Positions 56,136-63,664 of a DNA stretch of 64,000 bases are shown piece by piece. A model generated the notes under the pieces. That model was not told the DNA's origin. It searched no databases and worked only from the letters and a program-made list of their open reading frames with translations. Each line of letters begins with the position of its first letter. The first letter of the stretch is position 1. A program made the translations under genes and the position numbers. The DNA comes from SCUB01 sp041918675 (GTDB taxonomy: Bacteria; Pseudomonadota; Alphaproteobacteria; Rhizobiales; Xanthobacteraceae): the NCBI GenBank assembly GCA_041918675.1, contig JAYRVF010000006.1, positions 62,001 through 126,000 of the forward strand, given 5' to 3'.

Positions 56136-57179
56136 TCAGTTCTTGAATGGCCATAGGTGAAAGAAGCGGCGCGTCCGCCGCCAGATTTCGGCGAGCCCCT
56201 GTGGTTCGAACAGAAGGAAGCCGACGATCAGAGCGCCGAATACCACCGTTCGCACCGGCGCCAGCAGGGTGATGGCGTTGGCATGATAGGGCTCGATGAG
56301 GCCGACGAAAAGCTTCAGCAGCTCCGGAACCATGGTCATGAATGCCGCACCCAGGATGCCGCCGAGCACCGTTCCCATGCCGCCGACGATGACCGCGGCG
56401 AGGAAAAAGATCGAATAGACAAAGGGGAAGCTCTCCGGCGTCACCACGCGGAAGAAATAGGCCCACATTCCCCCGGCCACGCCCGCGTAGAACGAGGACA
56501 GCGCGAAGCTCGTCAGCTTGGTGTGCAAGAGCGGAATGCCGAGCACCTCGGCCGAGATGTCGCGGTCGCGCACGGCGATGAAGGCCCGGCCGATCCGCGT
56601 GCGGAAGATGTTGGCGGCGCCCAGCACCATCAGCGCCGTGATCGGCATGATGACCCAATAGAGCCGGTCCGGCTGGTCGAACTCGAAGCCGAACAGCCGC
56701 GCCGGCGGCAGGCTCATTCCCTTCACGCCATTGGTCATGCCCGTCCAGTTGGCGAAGATGAAATGCAGGATGAAGGACGACGCAATGGTGGCGATCGCGA
56801 GATAGAGGCCCTTCACCCGCAGGCTCGGCAGGCCGATGACGATGCCGGCGAGCGCGCTGACGAGACCGGCCGCGAGCAGATTGAGAAGAAAGGGCGTGCC
56901 GAGCCGATTTTCGAGGATGGCGACGGTATAGGCGCCGACCCCCATGAACGCGGCCTGCCCCAGGCTGACGAGGCCGGTGAAGCCGGTGAGCACGTTGAGA
57001 CCCGTTGCGCTCGCCACATGAATCGCCACCAGACAGGCCATGTAGACCCAATAGGGACTGGCAAAAAAGGGAAACACGACGACAAGCACGACCAGCACGG
57101 CGAGCCAGCCATATTGCACCCGCGTGTCGAACAGCGCGGCCGTCGCGATGTAGCTTTCCTTGGCCGCCCCGATGCGCAT
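56136..57179 (-). CDS. livM: Branched-chain amino acid-type ABC permease LivM
   Basis: A 347-residue inner-membrane permease with about nine helices. GLNVLTGFTGLVSLGQAAFMGVGAYTVAIL and GLPSLRVKGLYLAIATIASSFILHFIF are LivM motifs, followed by RTRIGRAFIAVRDRDISAEVLGIPLLHTKLTSFALSSFYAGVAGGM. It starts 3 bases after livH and forms the translocation pore with it. Confidence 0.93.
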   Translation of the reverse strand: MRIGAAKESYIATAALFDTRVQYGWLAVLVVLVVVFPFFASPYWVYMACLVAIHVASATGLNVLTGFTGLVSLGQAAFMGVGAYTVAILENRLGTPFLLNLLAAGLVSALAGIVIGLPSLRVKGLYLAIATIASSFILHFIFANWTGMTNGVKGMSLPPARLFGFEFDQPDRLYWVIMPITALMVLGAANIFRTRIGRAFIAVRDRDISAEVLGIPLLHTKLTSFALSSFYAGVAGGMWAYFFRVVTPESFPFVYSIFFLAAVIVGGMGTVLGGILGAAFMTMVPELLKLFVGLIEPYHANAITLLAPVRTVVFGALIVGFLLFEPQGLAEIWRRTRRFFHLWPFKN

Positions 57180-57182
57180 CGC

Positions 57183-58061
57183 CTAGAGCCTCTCGATTTC
57201 GGCGGTGCCGAACAGCCCGTAGGGCCGCGCCAGCAGCACCGCGACCAGGAGACCGAAGGTGGTCAGCAATTTGAACTCCCCGCCGAGGAAGGAGCCCGCC
57301 CAGGCCTCGATCACGCCGACGAACAGACCGCCGATCAGCGCGCCGGAAATCGAGTCAAGGCCGCCGACGATCACCACCACCAGCACCGAAAGACCGAACA
57401 CGCCCATGGTCGGGGAAACGCCGCCGATCGCGCCGACGAGAACGCCCGCGCCCGTCGCCGTCGCGCAGGAAACGATCCAGGCGAAGGAAAACACTCCCGG
57501 CACGTTGATCCCGCAGGAATAGGCGGCGGCCTGATCCGTCGCGGTCGCGCGCAGCGCGACGCCGCCGCGCCAAAAGCGAAAGACGAGAACGAAGGCGGCG
57601 ATGACGAGAGCCGCCGCCACGAACGCGACCGCTACCTTCGACGACACATAGGCCGGGCCGATGAAGACCGGCGCGCGCGGCATGAAATCCGGCAGTGGCC
57701 GCGGATCGGCGCCCCAGACGATCTCGACGATGCCGGTGATGATCGAGCCGAGCCCGACCGTCACCATGAAAACGGAAATCGTGTTCTCGCCGAGCATCGG
57801 ACGGATGGCGAGGCGCTCCATCGCGGCGCCGACCGCCCCGCCCGCGACCATGGCCAGAACGATCGCGGCCCAGATCGGCAGCGCCGCGGCCGCGGCGAAG
57901 CCGAGAAACATGTAGGCGCCGAGCATCAGGATCTCGCCGACCGCGAGATTGACGACGCGCGTGGCCTTGTAGATCAGCACGAAGGCCAGTCCCGTGAGCG
58001 AGAGCAGCGCGCCGGAGCCGAGCCCGGCGAGCGTCACCTCGATGAAGAACAGCCAGTCCAT
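57183..58061 (-). CDS. livH: Branched-chain amino acid-type ABC permease LivH
   Basis: A 292-residue permease. LAGLGSGALLSLTGLAFVLIYKATRVVNLAVGEILMLGAYM and ATDQAAAYSCGINVPGVFSFAWIVSCATATGAGVLVG are typical of LivH. The C-terminal part ends with LLARPYGLFGTAEIERL. The start ATG shares one base with the livG stop (TGATG). It pairs with LivM to form the pore. Confidence 0.93.
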   Translation of the reverse strand: MDWLFFIEVTLAGLGSGALLSLTGLAFVLIYKATRVVNLAVGEILMLGAYMFLGFAAAAALPIWAAIVLAMVAGGAVGAAMERLAIRPMLGENTISVFMVTVGLGSIITGIVEIVWGADPRPLPDFMPRAPVFIGPAYVSSKVAVAFVAAALVIAAFVLVFRFWRGGVALRATATDQAAAYSCGINVPGVFSFAWIVSCATATGAGVLVGAIGGVSPTMGVFGLSVLVVVIVGGLDSISGALIGGLFVGVIEAWAGSFLGGEFKLLTTFGLLVAVLLARPYGLFGTAEIERL

Positions 58062-58888
58062 CAGGCCGCCTCCGCGCCGATGCGCCGGCGCAATTCGTCC
58101 ATGTCGCCGGCCCCGAGATAGGCGGCGACGACCTCGGGATTGGCCTGCACCTCGGCGGGCTGGCCGTCGGCGATGACCTGGCCGAAATTGAGCACCACGA
58201 CGCGATCGGAAATATCCATGACCATGCCCATGTCGTGCTCGACCATCAGGATGGTGACGCCCCATTCCTCCTTCACGTCGAGAATGAACCGGGCCATGTC
58301 CTCGGTTTCCTCGCGGTTCATGCCCGCGACCGGTTCGTCGAGAAGCAGGATGCGCGGCTTCATCGCCAGCGCGCGCGCGAGTTCGACGCGCTTGCGCAAC
58401 CCGTAGGGAAGCGAGGCGACCGGTTGATCGCGGATATGATGAATTTCGAGGAAGTCGATGATTTTTTCCTCGACCTCCCGACGCAGGCGCGCCTCCTCCC
58501 GCGCCGCCTTGCCGAAATAGAACAGCGCGTCGAGCAGCCCGGTCTCCATATGCGCGTGGCGGCCAAGCTTGATGTTGTCGAGCACGGTCATGCCGCGAAA
58601 CAGCGCGATGTTCTGGAACGTGCGCGCGAGCCCCATGCCGGCGCGCGCGGGCGGATGCACGGCGGTGATGTCGTCGCCGAAATAGCGGATCGATCCGGCG
58701 CGCGGCCGATAGAAGCCGGAGATGCAGTTGAACAGCGACGTCTTGCCGGCCCCGTTCGGCCCGATGATCGCGGTGATGTCGCCCTCGGCGGCGGCGAACG
58801 TCACCCCGCTCAGCGCCTTGACGCCGCCGAAGGCGAGTTCGAGGCGTTCGATGGCAAGCGCCGGCGCGGACGTTATCTCACCGTCCAT
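58061..58888 (-). CDS. livG: Branched-chain amino acid-type ABC transporter ATPase LivG
   Basis: A 275-residue ATPase. Walker A is in IIGPNGAGKTSLFNCISG. The variant signature is LPYGLRKRVELARAL, Walker B is ILLLDEPVAGMN, and the H-loop is ILMVEHDMGMVM. Three in-frame ATGs (58918, 58903, 58888) result from a 15-bp tandem repeat. I chose 58888 because GGAAGGTAAG lies just before it and MDGEITSAPALAIERLELAFGG matches LivG starts; the other ATGs would add 5 or 10 residues and overlap the hydratase stop. Confidence 0.92.
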   Translation of the reverse strand: MDGEITSAPALAIERLELAFGGVKALSGVTFAAAEGDITAIIGPNGAGKTSLFNCISGFYRPRAGSIRYFGDDITAVHPPARAGMGLARTFQNIALFRGMTVLDNIKLGRHAHMETGLLDALFYFGKAAREEARLRREVEEKIIDFLEIHHIRDQPVASLPYGLRKRVELARALAMKPRILLLDEPVAGMNREETEDMARFILDVKEEWGVTILMVEHDMGMVMDISDRVVVLNFGQVIADGQPAEVQANPEVVAAYLGAGDMDELRRRIGAEAA

Positions 58889-58928
58889 CGACTTACCTTC
58901 CATCGAACTATCGTCCATCGAACTTGGC
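58884..58928. repeat. 15-bp tandem repeat across the hydratase stop and livG start
   Basis: Three copies beginning TCCATCGA at 58884, 58899 and 58914, each 15 bases, with differing last halves. Read on the minus strand each gives an in-frame TCG ATG G-core, so the array multiplies possible livG starts and includes the hydratase stop. Confidence 0.8.
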
Positions 58929-59696
58929 CGGCCGCTTCTCGACGAAGGCCGCGACGCCCTCGGCGAAATCCCTGGTCGCGGCGGCCGCGATCAAGCCCCG
59001 CCCCTCGGCCCGCATCTGGGTCGCAAGATCGTTGTCGAAGGATTCGCGCATCAGCGCGCGAATGCTCGCATAGGCCCGCGTCGGTCCCCGCGCGAGCCGG
59101 CCGGCGAGTTCGTTCGTGGCCGCGGCGAGTTCGGAGGCCGGAACGAGGCGGTTGACGAGGCCGAGGCGCAACGCCTCGTCGGCGCCGAAACTCTCGGCGA
59201 GCAGCGCGATTTCGAGCGCCTTGCGCAAGCCGACGACGCGCGGCAGCGACCATGTCGCCGAGCCGTCGGGACTCGCGCCGATGCGCGCATAGGCGAGCGT
59301 GAAGGTCGCGTCGTCGGCCGCGACCGCGAGATCGGCGGCGAGCGCCATGCTGACGCCGGCGCCGGCGACCGCGCCATGCAGGCTGGCGACGACCGGAAAC
59401 GGCAGCTTCGCCATGAGCTCGATCGCTTCATGGAATGGCGTGATGAGCCGCTCGAGCACAGCCGGGGCCCGCGCGCCCGCGGCGTGAAACACCTCGACGT
59501 CGCCGCCCGCCATGAAGGCGCGGCCCGCCCCGGAAAGGACCATGACGCGGATCGCCGGATCGTCCCGAACGACGCGCAGCGCCGCGCGCAAGTCCGCGAC
59601 CATCTCGTCATTGATGGCGTTGAGCACCTGTGGCCGGTTGAATCGCATTCGCGCGATCGGCCCGTCGATCTCGAGCAGAACCGTGGCCTCGGCCAT
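58908..59696 (-). CDS. Enoyl-CoA hydratase/isomerase family protein
   Basis: A 262-residue crotonase-fold protein. GAGRAFMAGGDVEVFH and LHGAVAGAGVSMALAADLAVAADDATFTLAYARIGASPDGSATWSLPRVVG hold the two oxyanion-hole regions. The second catalytic position is Asp rather than the Glu of classical hydratases, as in several isomerase-type members, so hydratase and isomerase activity are both possible. It is the first gene of the enoyl-hydratase/liv/ligase operon; AGGACAGGGA precedes the ATG. Confidence 0.88.
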   Translation of the reverse strand: MAEATVLLEIDGPIARMRFNRPQVLNAINDEMVADLRAALRVVRDDPAIRVMVLSGAGRAFMAGGDVEVFHAAGARAPAVLERLITPFHEAIELMAKLPFPVVASLHGAVAGAGVSMALAADLAVAADDATFTLAYARIGASPDGSATWSLPRVVGLRKALEIALLAESFGADEALRLGLVNRLVPASELAAATNELAGRLARGPTRAYASIRALMRESFDNDLATQMRAEGRGLIAAAATRDFAEGVAAFVEKRPAKFDGR

Positions 59697-59997
59697 GAAT
59701 TCCCTGTCCTCTTGTCATCTCGTCCCACGACCGGCCACGAGACGACCTTCCGAAAGACCCATTGGCATGAGACTCGTCGGAAGACGGCGCATCCGCCCGG
59801 GCCTCGCCGCCGCGCGCGACGATTTCAGCGGATTTGCCCGGTTGTCTCCTCCCGGCCGTCTTGTTCCGGTCATGTCCTCCTGCGGCCATTTCCCGGCGGC
59901 GGCCTGTGATCGCGCATCAGGCTAGGGCGGGATTGGGGAAGCGTCAATCGCCGCCGACCGCCCCCGGCCGAACCGATCATGTCGATGGGCGGCGAGC
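59697..59997. other. Promoter region of the liv-ligase operon
   Basis: A 301-base gap between the glycosyltransferase stop and the hydratase start, both on the minus strand. It must hold the operon promoter, but no box or operator was clear, and no gene is supported. Confidence 0.35.
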
Positions 59998-61095
59998 CTA
60001 GTCGATGATGACATCGGCGGCTTCATCAAGACCGCGATAAAGGTCGCGCCGGTCGCCGTAGCGACGCCCGTTTTCACTCCATGTCGCCGCTTGGGCGGGA
60101 TCGCTCGCCGTGGCCAGCGCGATCTTGAACGTCCGCGCGCTGAATGGCTCGGGCACGACGAGGCCCGCCGTCGCCCGATCGATATGCTCCGCATAACCGC
60201 AAACGGAGGTCGCCACAACCGGCAGGCCGTTGATGACGGCTTCCAGAATGACCGTTCCGGTGGTTTCCCGACGCGCCGGATGCACGAACAGATCGGCGGC
60301 CGCCATCAGCGCGGGAACGTCCTCGCGGCGCCCGACCAGGCGCACGCGATCCGCGCATCCGCTCCGCCGGATCTCCTTCCTGATCGCGCGGCCGCGCCGG
60401 CCGCCCGGCTCGATGCCGGCGATGACGAGGCGGGCGCGCGGAAACGCGTGGAGCGCCTCAAGCGTGCGGTCCATGCCCTTCGTATGCATGTAGGCGCCGA
60501 TCGACAACCAAAGCCAATCGTCGGAGGCCACGCCGATTTCGGCTCGGACGCGCTCGCGCGTGCCGTCGTCGCGAAATTCGGGTCGCCGCCGGAACTCCTC
60601 GATGGTCGGAGATATCAGCGTCACGCGCGCGGACTCGGTGCCCCAGGCGGCCCGGTAGGCGGCGAGCTGTTCGTTCGACAGCACCACGATACGCGTCGGG
60701 CGACCTTCGCCGAAGCAGGCTTCCTCCAGCCGCAGCAGCACGTTGTACCGCGGCCAAAGGAAGCCGAGACGATTGACCGGCCGCCGCCTCACGCATTCGT
60801 CGGCGCAGTAGAGCACGTCGAGGCCCGACAATTTGTCGAAGCCGACGATCCGATCGAAGGAGTTCTCAACCGCGCGCCGAAAATGCCAATTGAAGATCGC
60901 GTTGCGGCCGTGGTTGGTCAGCGCTTGGCACGGCAGCACGACCATCTTCAGGTCCAGGGGCTGGGTGCCGTCGGTGCGCGAGGTGAAGATCGTTACCTCA
61001 TGTCCCAGTTGGATCAAACGGCGGGCAATGCGCACGCAATCGCGCTGCAACCCACCGGTCGCGAAATAGCTGACGATACCCAGTGCCACCCGCAT
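59998..61095 (-). CDS. Glycosyltransferase family 4 protein, WaaG-like
   Basis: A 365-residue GT-B glycosyltransferase. The N-terminal acceptor domain starts MRVALGIVSYFATGGLQRDCVRIARRLIQLGHEVTIFTS. The nucleotide-sugar domain has IGAYMHTKGMDRTLEALHAF, VRLVGRREDVPALMAAADLFVHPARRETTGTVILEAVINGLPVVATSVCG, including the E-x7-E motif. The C-terminus resembles LPS core glucosyltransferase WaaG. No other LPS genes are adjacent, so acceptor and sugar are uncertain. The start is close to a competing small frame. Confidence 0.85.
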   Translation of the reverse strand: MRVALGIVSYFATGGLQRDCVRIARRLIQLGHEVTIFTSRTDGTQPLDLKMVVLPCQALTNHGRNAIFNWHFRRAVENSFDRIVGFDKLSGLDVLYCADECVRRRPVNRLGFLWPRYNVLLRLEEACFGEGRPTRIVVLSNEQLAAYRAAWGTESARVTLISPTIEEFRRRPEFRDDGTRERVRAEIGVASDDWLWLSIGAYMHTKGMDRTLEALHAFPRARLVIAGIEPGGRRGRAIRKEIRRSGCADRVRLVGRREDVPALMAAADLFVHPARRETTGTVILEAVINGLPVVATSVCGYAEHIDRATAGLVVPEPFSARTFKIALATASDPAQAATWSENGRRYGDRRDLYRGLDEAADVIID

Positions 61096-61761
61096 CGAAT
61101 TTCCGGCGCCGGAAAATCAGCGCCATCCGCCCCTCTTCGAAATGCGAATATAGCTTTGCAAATTCTTTCCATGCTTCGTCAATGACTGATTGGCGATCCG
61201 CCATGCAAAATTCCGACTATGACAAATTCCGATCGTTCCGCCGCGCGTCGGCGGAACCCAGTCGATGCGGGCGGCAAGCGGGTCGGTGACCGCGTCCCCC
61301 GCCGACGGCGAAGACTAATCACGCGACATGACGCCGGGTCGCGCTTCTCCGCCGCCATGGCCAACGGGTCCGTCGGCGGCCGGCGTCCGGTGGCGACGGC
61401 GGTCTCTCATTCTCTTTGTCGGTCATTTTCCGGACGATGGCGACGGCCGGACTGATCGCGTCGATGGGCGGTGATGGCCGCTGCCCGCATCATTTCCGCC
61501 GCGACGGAGCCGCTCGGCGCATCGCGTGGATGAAATCGCGGGATGAGCGCCGCGCCGATCAATGCTTTCGTGGTTGAGGCGCCGATGTCGCCGCCGCGAA
61601 AAAACGGCGGCCCCGCGAGACCGATCGTTTGATGATGTCGTCGCTCAAGCGAATTTTACTTCGGTCGCGATTGTTCGCTTGAATTGCCTCTCGCTATGAT
61701 TGTAGAGTTTATGAATAGCTGGGGGCCCTTAAAAATACTTTCTTTCGGTTTGTTGTCTTCC

Positions 61762-61845
61762 GCGCTTGGGAAGTGGCGCTTGGGAAGTGGCGCAAGAGAG
61801 GTAGTGCAAGGGAAGTAGTGCTTGGAACGCGGCGCATGGAACGCG
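61762..61845. repeat. Six-unit 14-bp tandem array
   Basis: Six consecutive 14-base units. Two are identical (GCGCTTGGGAAGTG at 61762 and 61776), then come degenerate copies at 61790, 61804, 61818 and 61832, ending in GTA or GCG. A seventh unit dissolves into GC-only sequence. The exact 14-base phase is kept throughout. Confidence 0.8.
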
Positions 61846-61908
61846 GCGCGCGCGGCGGGGAATTGCCAGCCTGCTCCGGTCGCGGGAGCGCGCGAACGGC
61901 TGACGACA

Positions 61909-61953
61909 CGATTGTTGAAGACGTGATAGTTGAAGGCGAGATGATCGAAGCGC
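61909..61953. repeat. Three-unit 15-bp degenerate array
   Basis: ATTGTTGAAGACGTG, ATAGTTGAAGGCGAG and ATGATCGAAGCGCCG follow one another with a 15-base period. In one frame they would encode a five-residue acidic repeat, but no supported gene contains them. Confidence 0.6.
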
Positions 61954-62016
61954 CGAATGCGCGCGGGGCAGAACACGCTGAGAACACAGCGGCCGAGGAC
62001 GTTCGATTTCAAGACA

Positions 62017-62098
62017 AGGACCTTTGAAAGACGCTTTTGAAAGACATGGCGATCGACGCTGCGATTTACGTTGCGATTTACGTTGCGATTGAAGGAAA
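62017..62098. repeat. Mixed TTTGAAAGAC and 12-bp tandem repeats
   Basis: AAGAC cores separated by CTTTG- or CTTTTG-type sequence (62017-62045) resemble the 34550-34600 array. They are followed by 12-base units of the form G-T-TGCGATTTAC, two nearly identical plus edge variants. Confidence 0.6.
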
Positions 62099-62347
62099 CA
62101 GGGAAAAGCGTTCGACAATTTCGTTTGACGGAAAATGCGCGGAAGTGCCTGAACCAAGGCCATTTCCGTCAACGCGGATGCATGCGTCGGCCATGAGCGC
62201 GGGGTAATCCGACTGCCAACGCGGCACACGTAAATTGGAGCGTGATGGGAATGCGGCGTTAGACCAATCTGGAGGTATCGCCAGGGAAAGTTTCATGTGG
62301 AAATTCCGAGGGTAAAATACCGAGGGTATCGCCGCGATCAATCTTGC

Positions 62348-62383
62348 AATGACTTTTTGAAGTGGAATGACTTTTTGACGTGG
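62348..62383. repeat. 18-bp direct repeat upstream of the patatin gene
   Basis: AATGACTTTTTGAAGTGG (62348-62365) and AATGACTTTTTGACGTGG (62366-62383) differ at one position. The second copy ends in the GG that forms part of the likely ribosome-binding GGAG (62382-62385) before the ATG at 62397. Confidence 0.85.
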
Positions 62384-62396
62384 AGTGTACCAAGCC

Positions 62397-63662
62397 ATGC
62401 CCGACCAAACCAATTCCGACAAAGCCACGCGTGACATCAGTCGGATTTCGCCGGTCAACTATGTTCCCGGCGACGAAAAAGTGGAGATCAAGGAGGGCAT
62501 CGCCGTCTGCCTTTCTGGCGGCGGCTATCGCGCGATGCTGTATCACACCGGCGCGCTGTGGCGACTGCTCGAATTGGGGCTGATGAGCCCCGGCGACCAC
62601 GCCGCGCACCGCATGCCGGGCGAGACGACGCCGGTCGGAACGCTGTTGCGCGTGTCGAGCGTTTCCGGCGGGTCGATCGTCTCCGCGATGCTGGGGCTCA
62701 AATGGAAGTCGCTCGATTTTTCGACGCCGGCCAAGCTTCTCGCGAGCTACAAGACCGCCGTGGTCAAGCCGATCCGCGATCTCGCCGGCATCACCCTGGC
62801 GGCGGGCACCCTCGAAGGCATCCTGAAGATCATCGCCGACATCATCCTGCCGGGATCGATCAACGACCATATCGCCAAGGCTTACGACCAGCGCCTCTTC
62901 AAACGGGCCAAGCTCAACGAGCTGCCGTCGGAGCCACGATGGGTGATCAACGCCACCAATCTGCAGTCCGGCGCGCTGTGGCGATTCTCGGCACCCTATA
63001 TGCGGGACTGGAAGGTGGGCGAGAACAAGCGAACCGACAAGGTGTCGCTCGCGCAAGCCGTCGCCGCGTCGTCGGCGTTTCCGCCGGTGCTCGCGCCCGC
63101 GACCTTGCATTTCGACGAGAGCGACTACACGGCGAACTCCGGTGGCGGCGGCTCAAACAATTTGCAGCGCAAGCCGTTCACCACCAATGTCGAACTCGCC
63201 GACGGCGGCGTATACGACAATCTCGGGCTTGAGGCCGCCTATAAGAGCCATCGCACGCTTCTGGTCAGCGATGCCGGCGCGCCGTTCATGCCGCAGGACG
63301 ACGTTCAGCGCAATTGGGTCGGCCTGGGCATGCGCGTCATCAATGTCAACGACAACCAAGTGCGCGCCTTGCGCAAGCGACTTCTGATCAATGCATTCGA
63401 GACGCGCGAACGCCATGGCGCCTTCTGGGACATCGACATCGACTTCGCCAAGCTGAGCGCGCCTGGCAAGCTTCCCTGCCCACGCGACAAGGTGCTCGCG
63501 CTCGCGGCGATCGGGACCGATCTCGGCGAAAAGGACAAGGTGACGCAGGAACGTCTGATCAATTGGGGTTACGCGTCCTGCGATGCCTCGGTGCGCACCT
63601 TCTTCGACACCACGCTGCCCGCGCCGACGGGCTTTCCTTATCCCGCCTCCGGAGTGGGCTGA
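62397..63662 (+). CDS. Patatin-like phospholipase
   Basis: A 421-residue predicted lipid acyl hydrolase. The oxyanion motif GGGYRAM is at 41-47. The nucleophile Ser90 is in SSVSGGSI, with Ser in place of the first Gly of GxSxG, as in many bacterial patatins. The catalytic Asp269 is in ELADGGVYDNLGLEA. There is no signal peptide, so action is cytoplasmic unless exported by a special route. ATG 62397 follows GGAG; a GTG at 62385 is an alternative. Two bases after its stop another gene starts. Patatins occur in toxins, effectors, anti-phage systems and lipid turnover; context here does not decide. Confidence 0.88.
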   Translation: MPDQTNSDKATRDISRISPVNYVPGDEKVEIKEGIAVCLSGGGYRAMLYHTGALWRLLELGLMSPGDHAAHRMPGETTPVGTLLRVSSVSGGSIVSAMLGLKWKSLDFSTPAKLLASYKTAVVKPIRDLAGITLAAGTLEGILKIIADIILPGSINDHIAKAYDQRLFKRAKLNELPSEPRWVINATNLQSGALWRFSAPYMRDWKVGENKRTDKVSLAQAVAASSAFPPVLAPATLHFDESDYTANSGGGGSNNLQRKPFTTNVELADGGVYDNLGLEAAYKSHRTLLVSDAGAPFMPQDDVQRNWVGLGMRVINVNDNQVRALRKRLLINAFETRERHGAFWDIDIDFAKLSAPGKLPCPRDKVLALAAIGTDLGEKDKVTQERLINWGYASCDASVRTFFDTTLPAPTGFPYPASGVG

Positions 63663-63664
63663 CC

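Larger units (their letters stand above)
61096..62396. other. 1.3-kb non-coding, repeat-rich stretch
   Basis: No convincing gene. From about 61700 it is rich in short tandem arrays: 14-bp units at 61762-61845, 15-bp units at about 61909-61953, TTTGAAAGAC-type units near 62031, 12-bp units near 62057, a 14-bp pair at 62306-62333 and an 18-bp pair at 62348-62383. GC drops relative to the coding blocks. Open frames across it are repeat-derived. Confidence 0.6.

Noticed and set aside
56157..58121. A 654-codon plus-strand open frame
   Set aside because: It is antisense to livM and livH and is a charged low-complexity product with no recognisable domain.
60998..61204. A 68-codon minus-strand frame overlapping the glycosyltransferase start
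   Set aside because: The first 36 residues look protein-like, but the frame ends inside the glycosyltransferase and the rest is not. No ribosome site or family was recognised.
61773..62027. An 84-codon plus-strand frame in the repeat island
   Set aside because: Most of it is built from the 14- and 15-bp tandem repeats and has no ribosome site or known domain.
61762..62098. Short repeats considered as a CRISPR array
   Set aside because: Units are 12-15 bases and directly tandem with no unique spacers, and no cas genes are present.
62385..62396. GTG start for the patatin gene
   Set aside because: It would overlap the likely GGAG ribosome site; the ATG at 62397 has proper spacing.
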